Notes: generated by a model from the sequence alone, not told the origin. A DNA stretch of 64,000 nt from Sulfurovum sp. (GCA_024637255.1 JAGXFO010000015.1:108232-172231), one strand, 5' to 3'. Positions 27,450 through 37,071 are shown, counted from the first letter of the stretch. Made by a program: numbers and translations.

Positions 27450-28640
27450 ATGACAAACTTAACAAAGATTGCGCTTTCAGCAGTAGCTATAGCAGTACTA
27501 AGCGGATGCGGAGATACTACTGTAAACCAGACACCTTCCAATGTAACCATTGATGCAAGCATTACTGGTAGTAATAATGTAACCACTACTCCAACTGCTC
27601 CAATAGATCCAACTACTCCAAAAGATCCGATAGTTCCTGTTCCTGCAGATTGTACAACCCCTAGTACAATAACACTTGCAGGTGATTATACAAGATGTAC
27701 CCATTTGACAGCAGATAAGGTATGGGAAATTGACGGTCTTGTTGTGGTTACATCAGGAGCTCAACTTTGGATTGATGCCGGCACAACGATTACTGCGTAT
27801 GATGGTACAGGAGATGCAACTTCATACCTTATCGTAGACAAGGGCGCAAAAATAATGGCACAAGGGACTGTGGACAAACCAATCATCTTTACTTCTTTGG
27901 ACCCATCTGCTAAGTCTGTGGGACTTTGGGGCGGTGTCACTATCATCGGTAATGCCGCAAACAGCCAGGTAAACCCTTATGAGGTAAACACTGCATTTGT
28001 TGCCGGCACTTCAGACATGGCTGACAATTCAGGTGTCTTGAGTTATGTGAAAATCCTTAACTCCGGTATCACAATGGAAGAAAATAGAGAGATCAACGGT
28101 CTTTCATTGGTAGGTGTCGGTTCTGGAACAGTTATAGACAACATTACGGTGGATTATTCTGATGATGATGGTGTTGAGGCATGGGGCGGTACGGTGAATA
28201 TGAGCAATATCACTGTCTCTCACTGTACGGATGACCACTTCGATATCGATGATGGTTATTCAGGAACTGTGACGAACTTAAAGATTACTCAAACATCTGG
28301 AAATGCTGCAATCGAAATGTCAGGTACTACTGCAGCAACGTTTGATGGATTAACTATTACTCAAGACATATCAGCTAAAGAGGGTACAGTTTTCTTTAAA
28401 GGTGCCGGTATTGGCGGACATTTTAAAAATGCAATGATTACAGATAACGTTACGTCTACTACAGCAGCCGGTGCTATCCATTCTGGAGGAGCAACTACTA
28501 CTCCAGCAGTGGACATAGCAAATACAAGTTTTACAAACGTGATATTGAATGGATCATCAACGGAGCCACGTTTTACTGGCCCAGATGCTGCAGCACTTGA
28601 GGCAAATTTTAACAGCGGTACAGGCAACATCGCAAACTAA
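27450..28640 (+). CDS. Right-handed beta-helix lipoprotein, copy 2
   Basis: 396 aa from ATG 27450 with AAGGAAAAAAT upstream; an upstream TTG lies inside the regulator box and is rejected. Lipobox LSGC. About 30 residues longer than copy 1, mainly in the N-terminal Thr/Pro linker. The central part matches copy 1 almost residue for residue (DPSAKSVGLWGGVTIIGNAA) and long DNA stretches are identical, pointing to recent duplication or gene conversion. The C-terminal 60 residues diverge more. Confidence 0.8.
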   Translation: MTNLTKIALSAVAIAVLSGCGDTTVNQTPSNVTIDASITGSNNVTTTPTAPIDPTTPKDPIVPVPADCTTPSTITLAGDYTRCTHLTADKVWEIDGLVVVTSGAQLWIDAGTTITAYDGTGDATSYLIVDKGAKIMAQGTVDKPIIFTSLDPSAKSVGLWGGVTIIGNAANSQVNPYEVNTAFVAGTSDMADNSGVLSYVKILNSGITMEENREINGLSLVGVGSGTVIDNITVDYSDDDGVEAWGGTVNMSNITVSHCTDDHFDIDDGYSGTVTNLKITQTSGNAAIEMSGTTAATFDGLTITQDISAKEGTVFFKGAGIGGHFKNAMITDNVTSTTAAGAIHSGGATTTPAVDIANTSFTNVILNGSSTEPRFTGPDAAALEANFNSGTGNIAN

Positions 28641-28649
28641 TAATGATGT

Positions 28650-28669
28650 AGAGCAGCTTTTACTGCTCT
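28650..28669. terminator. Hairpin after lipoprotein copy 2
   Basis: AGAGCAG-cttttA-CTGCTCT, a 7-bp stem ten bases after the stop. Probable transcript end before the TonB operon promoter. Confidence 0.5.
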
Positions 28670-28695
28670 GCTGACATAGCTTATTGTTGGAAAAT

Positions 28696-28727
28696 GTTTC
28701 CATTGTGTAACCAATATTTGGCACAAT
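28696..28727 (+). promoter_or_regulatory. Pho-type box of the TonB operon
   Basis: GTTTC at 28696 and GTAAC at 28707, 11 bp apart with spacer CATTGT, then CACAAT at 28722-28727 at offset 15. The DUF3450 gene starts 52 bp downstream, and the seven genes to 36993 are tightly packed behind it. Confidence 0.75.
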
Positions 28728-28779
28728 TTCGTCACCAAAATCAACCCCGATTTTTTAATAACAAACAAGGAAGAAAAAA

Positions 28780-29547
28780 ATGGGTAATCTTAAACAGTTG
28801 GTCTTTGCATCAACGCTACTCGCAATCACAAGTATTTCACTAAGTGCCGCAAACAATGAAGAGATGATACAGTCTATCATGAAGCTTAGAGGAGAGGTTG
28901 AAGGCCTCTATACGCAAATCGATGAAAATAAGGATAGCTACAAGTCTCAAATGAAATCGTATGCAATGCAAATAGCAGACAATGAATCTCAGATTAACCG
29001 AAAAGTGACAGCGGCCAAAGTGGCCAATGCAGAATCTGAAAAAATAGAAGCACAAATCGCCCAAAAAGGTGCCATCGCCAATGATTTGAAACCGATGCTG
29101 AATGTGGCTATCGATAATTTGGAAAAAGTTGTCAAAAGCGGCATTCCATTTAAGGTTAAGGAGAGGGTTTCCGACCTTGAGAAGATCAGAACAGATCTGA
29201 AGAGCGGGAACATCACTCAAGAGAAAGCACTCTCTTTGGTGTGGGCCAGTTATGATGATACGCTTAGAATGACAAAAGAGATCGGTGTGTTTAAACAGCA
29301 GATCCAAATAGAAAAAGAGCAAAAGTTAGCAAAAGTAGCGAAGATTGGTACGGCCATGATGTTCTTTATTACACCTGATGACCAGGTAGGGTATGTGAAA
29401 AACAGCGGCGGAACTTACACGTATGTGGTTGCAGAGGATGCTACAAGCAAAGAGCAGATACACACACTGTTTGACGCACTTCAGAAGCAGATCAGAACAG
29501 GGTATTTTTCTTTACCCAACGCACTTATTGTAGCAGGAGTCAAATAG
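28780..29547 (+). CDS. DUF3450 periplasmic coiled-coil protein
   Basis: 255 aa. Signal peptide (about 1-23, ending SLSAAN), then a long coiled coil (about 25-110) and a compact C-terminal half with the family-typical SGIPFKVKERVSDLEKI and GTAMMFFITPDDQVGY. DUF3450 genes accompany the TonB2/TtpC type of energy transducer in Vibrio and relatives. First gene of the operon; the next start follows the stop directly. Confidence 0.85.
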   Translation: MGNLKQLVFASTLLAITSISLSAANNEEMIQSIMKLRGEVEGLYTQIDENKDSYKSQMKSYAMQIADNESQINRKVTAAKVANAESEKIEAQIAQKGAIANDLKPMLNVAIDNLEKVVKSGIPFKVKERVSDLEKIRTDLKSGNITQEKALSLVWASYDDTLRMTKEIGVFKQQIQIEKEQKLAKVAKIGTAMMFFITPDDQVGYVKNSGGTYTYVVAEDATSKEQIHTLFDALQKQIRTGYFSLPNALIVAGVK

Positions 29548-30870
29548 ATGAAGAAGATAGTATGGATAATGATAGCAGTATGGTCTGTTGCAACACTCAA
29601 TGCAAGCGAGTTAAGCGAAGCATATAAGAAAGAGTATACATTTTTACAAGCACAAAAAAGTGAGTTGCAAAGTAGATTTATCAAAGAAGAAACGCAGCAA
29701 AAGGCTGACATTGACGCAGCGGGTGAAAAACTAAATGCGCTACAAGATAAGCTCATTAAAGTTTCGGATGAGCTTAAAGATGCGCAGGAAAAGCTTGAAA
29801 CCATAAGCAAAAAGGCAGCAGAAGTTGCTGAAAACGGAGATACTACTTCAGTGGTGACTATGCAGGCAATTGCTGCACTCAAAGAGTATGGTGTGCCAAT
29901 GGATGAGAGCAACAAGACTAGCAATCTTGAAAAGCTTACAGTTGCATTTGACAAGTCGACAACACTGTATGAAACCCTCTCTTCTGTAAGAAATGAAAAG
30001 GGCAAGTTTTACCTTCCTAATGGCAAGCCTGTAGAAGCAGATATTGTGAAAGTAGGTAATATTGCAGCTTTTGGAATCTCCAAAGAGGCTTCAGGGACAT
30101 TGGCTCCAGCGGGTGAAGGGCAGTATAAACTGTGGAACTCTGCGGATGCATCTGATGATGCCAAGGCATTGTATTCAGGAGAGCGTCTTGAGGGACTTGA
30201 TATCTTTGTGTATGAGAGTCTAGATAAAGAGGTAGAATTTACTAAAGAAAAAACACTTGGTGATACTTTAAGAGCAGGCGGCCCAATAGGATATATCATA
30301 CTTGGACTTGGACTGCTTGGACTGCTTCTCATTGTTTTAAGAGTCATGCTGCTTTCAAAATCTGGTTCAAGAGTCGAAGAGCTTACTGGACTAGTGGTAG
30401 AGAAATTAAATACCTCAGGAGTTGAGACGGCTCAGGAAGCGATCAAAGAGTATAAGGGCTCAACTGCAAGGGTACTTAAGGCAACACTGAGAAACATTAC
30501 CAGAGACAGAGAGCACATAGAAGATATCGTGACTGAAAATATTTTAAATGAAAGTTCTGCGATTGACAAGTTTGGATCATTTGTATTGGTCATCGCAGCT
30601 GTTGCTCCATTACTTGGATTGCTTGGTACGGTTACGGGGATGATCACCACGTTTGATGTTATTGCTGAGTTTGGTACGGGAGATCCTAAGTTGCTTTCAG
30701 GGGGTATCTCAGAAGCGCTTGTGACTACTGAGTTCGGACTTGTTGTTGCTATTCCACTTTTGTTATTGGGCAACCTCTTGAGCGGTTGGGCACAAAAGAT
30801 TAAAGATTCCATGGAACAAAGCGCATTGCATGTAATCAATGTCTTTGAGAAAAATAGAGTAAAGAAATAG
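29548..30870 (+). CDS. TtpC-like MotA/TolQ/ExbB proton-channel protein
   Basis: 440 aa. Signal peptide (to about residue 20), a periplasmic coiled coil (about 25-100), a further periplasmic domain, then a membrane helix (GPIGYIILGLGLLGLLLIVL, about 250) and a C-terminal ExbB-like domain with two more helices (FVLVIAAVAPLLGLLGTVTGM; TEFGLVVAIPLLLLGNLLSG). This layout is that of TtpC, which in Vibrio TonB2 systems is needed in addition to ExbB. Lies between the DUF3450 gene and exbB. Confidence 0.85.
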   Translation: MKKIVWIMIAVWSVATLNASELSEAYKKEYTFLQAQKSELQSRFIKEETQQKADIDAAGEKLNALQDKLIKVSDELKDAQEKLETISKKAAEVAENGDTTSVVTMQAIAALKEYGVPMDESNKTSNLEKLTVAFDKSTTLYETLSSVRNEKGKFYLPNGKPVEADIVKVGNIAAFGISKEASGTLAPAGEGQYKLWNSADASDDAKALYSGERLEGLDIFVYESLDKEVEFTKEKTLGDTLRAGGPIGYIILGLGLLGLLLIVLRVMLLSKSGSRVEELTGLVVEKLNTSGVETAQEAIKEYKGSTARVLKATLRNITRDREHIEDIVTENILNESSAIDKFGSFVLVIAAVAPLLGLLGTVTGMITTFDVIAEFGTGDPKLLSGGISEALVTTEFGLVVAIPLLLLGNLLSGWAQKIKDSMEQSALHVINVFEKNRVKK

Positions 30871-30872
30871 AG

Positions 30873-31484
30873 ATGTATGGGGTTATTGGAGATTTTGTCT
30901 CCCTTATGAACGCCGGGGGGTGGGTCATGTGGGTACTGTTTGTGCTCAATCTGGCTCTTTGGTATGGACTTGGGTACAGATACCTGACGCTGCGTCGGGG
31001 AACAGAGGGAAACGTAAGAAGACTGGTTGCTAAGCATGAAAAAAGAGGTGAGGCACAAGTCATGAGAGGGATTCTAGACTATGCAGCGGTAGATGCATTG
31101 ACTGCCTCCAAAGAAGCGCAAAGCCTTGGCATGAGTTGTAGAAACTATGTGGTAGATGCTTTGTCTCCTTATATGATGATGGTGGGCACGTATTCAACAC
31201 TGGTTAAAACAATCGTTGTGTTGGCACCACTGATTGGGCTTCTTGGAACAGTAATAGGGATGATAGAAACATTTGATGCTTTACAGTCGAGTTCTATGTT
31301 CTCTCAGGGGACCAGTATCTCCGGCGGTATCTCTAAAGCACTCTTTACTACAGAGTTGGGACTTGTTGTCGCAGTACCAGGGCTTATTTTTGGGAAAATA
31401 CTGGACAAACAAGAAGAACGATATGAATTAGATTTTGAACAAATCGTAGATGTAATATGTACAAAGGACGAGTATGAGATTTAG
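30873..31484 (+). CDS. exbB: ExbB-type biopolymer transport protein
   Basis: 203 aa with three membrane helices. The channel helices are seen in VVLAPLIGLLGTVIGMIETF and TELGLVVAVPGLIFGKIL, with the conserved Thr/Glu positions. Forms the pentameric proton channel around ExbD and energises TonB. Its end overlaps exbD by 11 bases. Confidence 0.9.
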   Translation: MYGVIGDFVSLMNAGGWVMWVLFVLNLALWYGLGYRYLTLRRGTEGNVRRLVAKHEKRGEAQVMRGILDYAAVDALTASKEAQSLGMSCRNYVVDALSPYMMMVGTYSTLVKTIVVLAPLIGLLGTVIGMIETFDALQSSSMFSQGTSISGGISKALFTTELGLVVAVPGLIFGKILDKQEERYELDFEQIVDVICTKDEYEI

Positions 31485-31878
31485 GCCTAGAAAACAAAAT
31501 GTTGACAACATTGACGTATCGCCATTGATTGATATGGTATTTATATTGTTGATATTTTTTATGGTTACAACCACATTTGTAAAAGATATGAAGTTGGATA
31601 TCAATCGTCCTTCTGCGGCATCAGCAAGCAAGGCATCATCCAAGGTGGTTCGCGTTTATATTGACAATACCAATGAAATCTATATTGACAATCAGCCCAT
31701 AAAGCTTTGGGCAGTTCAGAGTAAACTTAGAGATCTTCTTAGGGACAGTACAGACAAATCAGTACTGGTCATTTCAGATACGTCTATCCCTGTAGAAAGA
31801 CTCATAGATGTGGTAGACGAGTGCCGTATGAGCGGTGCTAAAGATGTCGCTGTATCGACAACGAAAGAGATGGGTTGA
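31474..31878 (+). CDS. exbD: ExbD-type biopolymer transport protein
   Basis: 134 aa, one N-terminal membrane helix with the proton-carrying aspartate in VSPLIDMVFILLIFFMV, then a periplasmic ExbD/TolR domain (VYIDNTNEIYIDNQPI, VLVISDTSIPVERLIDVVDECR). Overlaps exbB and is followed directly by tonB. Confidence 0.93.
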   Translation: MRFRPRKQNVDNIDVSPLIDMVFILLIFFMVTTTFVKDMKLDINRPSAASASKASSKVVRVYIDNTNEIYIDNQPIKLWAVQSKLRDLLRDSTDKSVLVISDTSIPVERLIDVVDECRMSGAKDVAVSTTKEMG

Positions 31879-31883
31879 GTTCT

Positions 31884-32522
31884 ATGTTTGCCGCTAAGAA
31901 CATGAAGCGCAAAAGAGATCGCGCTGCAGTACTCGCTATGCTTTTGGGCGCTGTCTTGATGATGATTCTTGTTGTCTCTTTTAATAAAGATGTGAAGAAA
32001 AAAGAAGAGGTCAAAAAAGATCCTCTGCGTTATATGAAGATTGAAAGAGTAAAGCAGGATGTTCAAAAACCTAAACCTAAACCTAAACCAAAGAAAAAGA
32101 GTACACCTAAGGCACCTCTGCCTGACCTCTCTTCTATGATGGGTGGGATTGAAATGGATATTCCTGAGTTTGATTTAGGCAATATCGCAGGCAATCCTAA
32201 TGATCTTTTGGGTGACATAGCAAGAAATGCAGCGATGAGTGAAGGCACAGCAGATACGAAACCAAGAGTCTTGTCTCGTTCACCTATGCAGTACCCAGAA
32301 TCTGCAATGAAAAAACGCATCAAGGGGTATGTTGTAGTAAATCTTCTTATCGATGTAGATGGAAGTATTGAAGCGGCCAAGATACTGCAGTCATCACCTC
32401 CGGGTGTCTTTGATGCGGCAGCACTTAGCGGCATTCGTTCTTGGAGATTTGCTCCAGGTAAGTATCAGGGCAGGCCGGTCAAAGTATGGGCAAAACAAAA
32501 AGTCAGATTTGACTTTAACTAA
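31884..32522 (+). CDS. tonB: TonB family energy transducer
   Basis: 212 aa if started at ATG 31884; a TTG at 31875 overlapping the exbD stop is possible. N-terminal membrane helix (AVLAMLLGAVLMMILVVSF), a Pro-Lys spacer (KPKPKPKPKKK, about 60-72), and a TonB C-terminal domain (YPESAMKKRIKGYVVVNLLIDV, SSPPGVFDAAALSGIRSWRF). Links the ExbB-ExbD motor to the receptor encoded two genes downstream. Short spacer, as in TonB2-type proteins. Confidence 0.92.
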   Translation: MFAAKNMKRKRDRAAVLAMLLGAVLMMILVVSFNKDVKKKEEVKKDPLRYMKIERVKQDVQKPKPKPKPKKKSTPKAPLPDLSSMMGGIEMDIPEFDLGNIAGNPNDLLGDIARNAAMSEGTADTKPRVLSRSPMQYPESAMKKRIKGYVVVNLLIDVDGSIEAAKILQSSPPGVFDAAALSGIRSWRFAPGKYQGRPVKVWAKQKVRFDFN

Positions 32523-32531
32523 GGAGTAGAG

Positions 32532-33809
32532 ATGCAAAATGTAGTAAAAACAAGTTTGTTTATTTTGACACTCTGCACTTTTGTAGAGGCAAAAAATGTG
32601 GATGTTCCCGATGTGGATCATTTGGCACTGGCAAGCATGATGGTATATGACGGGAAATTTGATAGGGCGAATGCCGAGCTTGATGAGGCAAGAAAGGCTG
32701 ATAAAGATCTTGATATGTCCAAGTATTACACCATTAGAGGTGTCATAGCGATGCGTCAAGAGAACCATGCACAAGCCATAGGAAATTTGAAAAAGGCGGT
32801 CGAAGCGACGAAAGCAAAAGTATACAAAGCACCTGAGGCAGCAAAAGAAAAACGCAAACATCTTTTTTCTGTTGCGTCAGAACCCCGAAAAGTAGTTGAA
32901 ACCAATGTCATTGCCTTTGATGGTGAGAAAATACGAAAAGAAGAGTTGCAAAAACTCTATAGTCACCTCAGTCAAGAGTCGTATAAGGCTGAACGCTATC
33001 TTGACACGGTTGCTTATCTTGACTTGCAGGGAGCCGAAGGAAGAGACGAGGCTGCAGAGTATATGCTCAGAGCAGACTGTTACTGGAAAAGCGGAAACAA
33101 AGATGCTGCTGTGGACATATTGAGTAAAGGTGCGCAGGCTTTTGGGCAGGATCAGTCTTTACTCAAACAGAAGTTCTATTATTTTACAGAACTTGGTTTG
33201 TACCAGGAGGCTATTGTAAGCGCAAAAGCCTATATGAAACGTGCCAAACCTAATGCCAAAGAATATATGGCACTGGCTCAAATGCTGCTTGCAGGCGGAC
33301 AAAGAGAAGAGGCGCTTGGATTGCTTGAAGAGACAAAAATGCTTTTCCCACAGGATGCAAAGGTAGCTATGCTGTTGGGCCATCTCTATATGAAGGAAGG
33401 CATGGAATTTACTACGGCGAATCTTTTTGAGCAAGCATCGTACTATGAGCATGCCTATGTCAAAGAGGCGGCAGAACTTCACAGAAGGGTGGGGTTGACA
33501 CCACACGCACTTTATTTGAATGCACAGATATCTGACAAGGTGGAGAAGCTAAAACAGCAAATAGCCATCTATGTTGACCGCGAGGAGTATGAAAAAATCA
33601 TAGGACTCATTGATGCATTGCAACGATACAAAATGCTTGATGATGACAATATAAGATATGCGGTAGCGTATGCCTATTATATGGCAAAAGACTACGAAGA
33701 AGCAGAGAAGCAATTGAAGATGATCACAGACGACGAACTTTTTTCCAAGGCAACAATCATTAGAAAAAATATAGAAAAATGTCAAGATAACAGTATGGAG
33801 TGTATATAA
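32532..33809 (+). CDS. Periplasmic TPR protein of the TonB operon
   Basis: 425 aa. Signal peptide to about residue 20 (TLCTFVEAK), then repeated helical pairs of the tetratricopeptide type across the chain (ASMMVYDGKFDRANAELDEA; AYYMAKDYEEAEKQLK). A TPR gene regularly follows tonB2 in Vibrio-type clusters. Probably a scaffold for the transducer complex; no enzyme motif. One base separates it from the receptor gene. Confidence 0.82.
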   Translation: MQNVVKTSLFILTLCTFVEAKNVDVPDVDHLALASMMVYDGKFDRANAELDEARKADKDLDMSKYYTIRGVIAMRQENHAQAIGNLKKAVEATKAKVYKAPEAAKEKRKHLFSVASEPRKVVETNVIAFDGEKIRKEELQKLYSHLSQESYKAERYLDTVAYLDLQGAEGRDEAAEYMLRADCYWKSGNKDAAVDILSKGAQAFGQDQSLLKQKFYYFTELGLYQEAIVSAKAYMKRAKPNAKEYMALAQMLLAGGQREEALGLLEETKMLFPQDAKVAMLLGHLYMKEGMEFTTANLFEQASYYEHAYVKEAAELHRRVGLTPHALYLNAQISDKVEKLKQQIAIYVDREEYEKIIGLIDALQRYKMLDDDNIRYAVAYAYYMAKDYEEAEKQLKMITDDELFSKATIIRKNIEKCQDNSMECI

Positions 33810-33810
33810 C

Positions 33811-36800
33811 ATGAAACAAATTTTTAGGCTTGGTCTACTGCTGTTAGTCATATCTGCATCATGGGCAGAGGAGCAAAAAACAGGGACACTGACCGTTATA
33901 GTTTTTAAAGACCAGGCACCGCTTATGGGTAGCATAGTGACTGTTGATGGCAAGAGAGTATTTAAAAGCGACAGTGACGGAGCACTAAAAACAGCACTGC
34001 CTGTCGGAGAGCATATTGTTGAGATAGTCGGGCGTGGTGCCAATAAAGAGAATTTGGGTTACTTTAAAAAATCTGTTACCATCAAAGAGAGTAGAGACAC
34101 ACAGGTGATTTCTACATTTACAACAAAAAGTAAAACACCTTTGGTAACCGTAGATACCCCTGTGGGAAAACTTACACAAGTCAAAAGTGCACAAGCTGTC
34201 AATGTAACAGGAAAAGGAAGATTAAACGGGATCGTGTTGTCTTCTGAAGACAAAACACCTATTTCGGGTGCCAGAGTATTTGTAAAAGGAACGGCTGTGG
34301 ATGCCAGAACAGATGCGGGCGGAAGATTTTCGGTTGAAGTGCCTTCTGGGGTAGCATTGAGTATATCGGTCGTGCATACAGCCTATAGCGCACAAACTGT
34401 GGGTGGTGTGAAGGTGGCAAAAGATGGTGCTGCATCACGTACGATCGCGCTTACTCCTGCGAGTATGGAACTTGAAGAGTATGTGGTGCTTGCGCCTAAG
34501 GTTGAAGGTTCTTTGACTGACGTTATCGCCGAAGAGAAAAACGTGAATGCAATTGCGAACATTTTGGGGCATGAAGAGCTTTCAAAAAAAGGAGACAGCA
34601 CGGCTGCCGCTGCTTTAAGTAGGGTGACGGGGGTTACTTTGGTGGATGGTAAAAGTATTTATGTAAGAGGGCTTGGCGACAGATATTCCAATGTTGAGTT
34701 AAACGGTTTGCCGCTTCCTTCACCTAACCCGCTGGAAAGAACAGTACCGCTAGATATTTTCCCTTCTTCGGTGATAGGCTCGATGAAGATTCAAAAAAGT
34801 GCTTCTGCTGACATTCCAAGTTCTTTTGGAGGAGGGTATATAGACATACGAACCAAAGAGAATTTTGATGAAGATTTCATTAAAATATCTCTATCAGGGA
34901 AGATCAACAACTATACAGGAACAGAGCAAGTGGATTATTTTGGTTCAGCAACTGACTGGACAGGGTATGACCATAGTTTTAGACCGATTCCTCAGGCTAT
35001 ATTGGATGCTACAGCGGTCAATGTGGGGGAGAGAACGCCAACGTTTACTACCAGAGATTATACAAAAGAGCAGTTGGCTGCGTTTACACAAATGTACCCT
35101 AACCGTATCTATGGTGTGTATGATTCAACCCTGAAGCCCGGATTTGGTGGGTCTGTTGAAGGTGCAAAGAGTTTTGACATCGATGAGGACAACCATCTAA
35201 CGGTATATGGAAACTATAACTATGCGCAAGATAGCAAATATGTGCCGGAAGAGTTTTTTGGGTACGACTTTGATATCAATGGTGAGCAGGAAACCGAGCC
35301 ATCACAATTTGGTACGATAGATCAGACAACGATGAGTGTTACGCATGGTGGGATGTTGAACGTTGGTTACAATTATATGGATGTATTGAGATTAAAATAT
35401 ACCAAACTGTATACCAACAGTGCTGCAAAAACTACACGCGTTACTGATGGTATTATGGGGTCCAACTATGAACATTTGACTTATTATGCGTTAAACTGGG
35501 AAGAAAGAGAGTTAAATGTCGATCAATTCTCTGGAGACTTTGATTATCAGGTTTTTAACTTAGAATCTGTCTTGGATTTTGGATTGCAAACCAGTACAGC
35601 AAGCTTTTACCAGCCAAACAATTATCAATATATCTATCTTACAGAAGACGGACTTACGTTTAACGACAACACTAAAAGTAATCACCTTGCCAACAAGGTA
35701 GTCTCGGATGATACGCTTAATGCAATGTACCTTAAAAACAAACACAAGATTGAAGTGTTTAATGAAGATGAGTATGTAGAGTACGGTATCAACCTTTCAT
35801 CCAAAGAGAGAATCTCTAGACAGCAAAAATATTATCTTAATAAAACAAACAATCTTCCCATAGCCGACCGTGATTTGGTACAGGAAATAGACAGTATTTA
35901 TAATAACTACGTGTTGCCTGCTTATCCTTATGACTATGAGTTGCTTCAGGTTGCCACCCTCTTTAAGGCCGGAGACTCATTTGATGGATATGTTGATGAG
36001 ACAAGCCCTTATGTTTCATGGATGAGCAGACCTTTGGATGATACTGAAGTGGTTCTTGGAGTAAGATATGTTAGTCTAGAGCAAGCGATTGACCAATTTA
36101 AATTAGATAGAACCAATCCTGATTCTGCAAAAAGAAACAATGTTATGCTCGAAAGAGATTCCTTGGCGATAGATGATTACTTTCCTTCATTGAGCGTCAA
36201 GTACAAGTACAGCGAAAAGCAGCAGTTTGATTTTGCAGCATCCAAAACTTACATCATGCCTGACATGAGAGAGTTTACAGAAGGTGAATACTTTCATCCA
36301 TTTGATGTGGCAACGATAGTCGGTAATCCTGAACTGGTAAACACACTCATTTATAACCTTGATTTAAAATATTCTTATTTTTTCTCTGCGGAGGAAAATG
36401 TGAAATTAGGACTTTTTTATAAGTATATGGATAAACCTATAGAAGATGTTATGTTGCCGTCGTCCTCCTTACCAATCTATTCATTTGCAAATACAGATAT
36501 GGCAACACTGTATGGTTTTGAAATAGATGGTAGAAAAAATCTTGATATGATACACAGTAATTTAGCCAGCTATTATGTGTCGGGGAACTTCTCTTATAAT
36601 TATTCAGAAGTGACACTCACTGAGGAGCAAAAAAACATTTTTACTTCTGAAAGCAGGGGCTTGCAAGGCTTATCGCCCTATGTTATTAACCTTACTGCTG
36701 GATATGAAGTAGAGAAGCGGTCTGTGCTGCTGAATCTTAATCATATGGCAGAGCGTATTCGTAAAGTAGGTGTCATTGATGGCCCAGACAAAGAAGAAGA

Positions 36801-36993
36801 CCAGTATGAAATACCGCCAACACTTTTGGATTTTGTCTGGATCGAGAAATTTGATTATGGGTATGACTTTCAAGTTAAGGTACAAGCAGGCAACATCTTA
36901 AATGAAGAGGTTGTGTGGATGCAGGGTGATGGAGTGACGAGAAAGTTCAAAATGGGAAGAACCTTGGGTATGAAAATCGAAGCAAAATTCTAA
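33811..36993 (+). CDS. TonB-dependent outer-membrane receptor
   Basis: 1060 aa. Signal peptide (to about 21), two carboxypeptidase-regulatory-like Ig domains (about 25-110 and 140-220), a candidate TonB box around MELEEYVVLAP (about 220), a plug domain (about 235-345: ALSRVTGVTLVDGKSIYVRG; GGGYIDIRT), and a large beta-barrel ending in MKIEAKF with a terminal phenylalanine. Imports a substrate through the outer membrane at the cost of proton-motive force. Last in the operon behind a Pho-type box, which suggests a phosphorus-containing ligand; nothing in the sequence identifies it, and iron or vitamin B12 transport is not excluded. Confidence 0.9.
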   Translation: MKQIFRLGLLLLVISASWAEEQKTGTLTVIVFKDQAPLMGSIVTVDGKRVFKSDSDGALKTALPVGEHIVEIVGRGANKENLGYFKKSVTIKESRDTQVISTFTTKSKTPLVTVDTPVGKLTQVKSAQAVNVTGKGRLNGIVLSSEDKTPISGARVFVKGTAVDARTDAGGRFSVEVPSGVALSISVVHTAYSAQTVGGVKVAKDGAASRTIALTPASMELEEYVVLAPKVEGSLTDVIAEEKNVNAIANILGHEELSKKGDSTAAAALSRVTGVTLVDGKSIYVRGLGDRYSNVELNGLPLPSPNPLERTVPLDIFPSSVIGSMKIQKSASADIPSSFGGGYIDIRTKENFDEDFIKISLSGKINNYTGTEQVDYFGSATDWTGYDHSFRPIPQAILDATAVNVGERTPTFTTRDYTKEQLAAFTQMYPNRIYGVYDSTLKPGFGGSVEGAKSFDIDEDNHLTVYGNYNYAQDSKYVPEEFFGYDFDINGEQETEPSQFGTIDQTTMSVTHGGMLNVGYNYMDVLRLKYTKLYTNSAAKTTRVTDGIMGSNYEHLTYYALNWEERELNVDQFSGDFDYQVFNLESVLDFGLQTSTASFYQPNNYQYIYLTEDGLTFNDNTKSNHLANKVVSDDTLNAMYLKNKHKIEVFNEDEYVEYGINLSSKERISRQQKYYLNKTNNLPIADRDLVQEIDSIYNNYVLPAYPYDYELLQVATLFKAGDSFDGYVDETSPYVSWMSRPLDDTEVVLGVRYVSLEQAIDQFKLDRTNPDSAKRNNVMLERDSLAIDDYFPSLSVKYKYSEKQQFDFAASKTYIMPDMREFTEGEYFHPFDVATIVGNPELVNTLIYNLDLKYSYFFSAEENVKLGLFYKYMDKPIEDVMLPSSSLPIYSFANTDMATLYGFEIDGRKNLDMIHSNLASYYVSGNFSYNYSEVTLTEEQKNIFTSESRGLQGLSPYVINLTAGYEVEKRSVLLNLNHMAERIRKVGVIDGPDKEEDQYEIPPTLLDFVWIEKFDYGYDFQVKVQAGNILNEEVVWMQGDGVTRKFKMGRTLGMKIEAKF

Positions 36994-37007
36994 CTCATCA
37001 TAGTGCT

Positions 37008-37039
37008 GTAATCGTTTTGTAATGATTTGTTTCTATACT
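37008..37039 (+). promoter_or_regulatory. Pho-type box of the porin gene
   Basis: GTAAT at 37008 and GTAAT at 37019, 11 bp apart, with TATACT at 37034-37039 at offset 15. AAGGAAG precedes the porin start. Confidence 0.8.
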
Positions 37040-37071
37040 TTTACCATATAAACAGGTAAGGAAGAAACAAA

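Noticed and set aside
30915..30920. G6 run in exbB as a contingency tract
   Set aside because: Six bases is below the length at which slippage is usual, and the frame is intact.
32067..32090. Hexanucleotide repeat in tonB as a phase-variation site
   Set aside because: The unit is six bases and in frame, so changes only alter the Pro-Lys spacer length.
37029..37033. Third GTTTC half-site at the porin promoter
   Set aside because: It is 10 bp, not 11, from the preceding half-site and touches the -10; the pair at 37008/37019 has the standard geometry.
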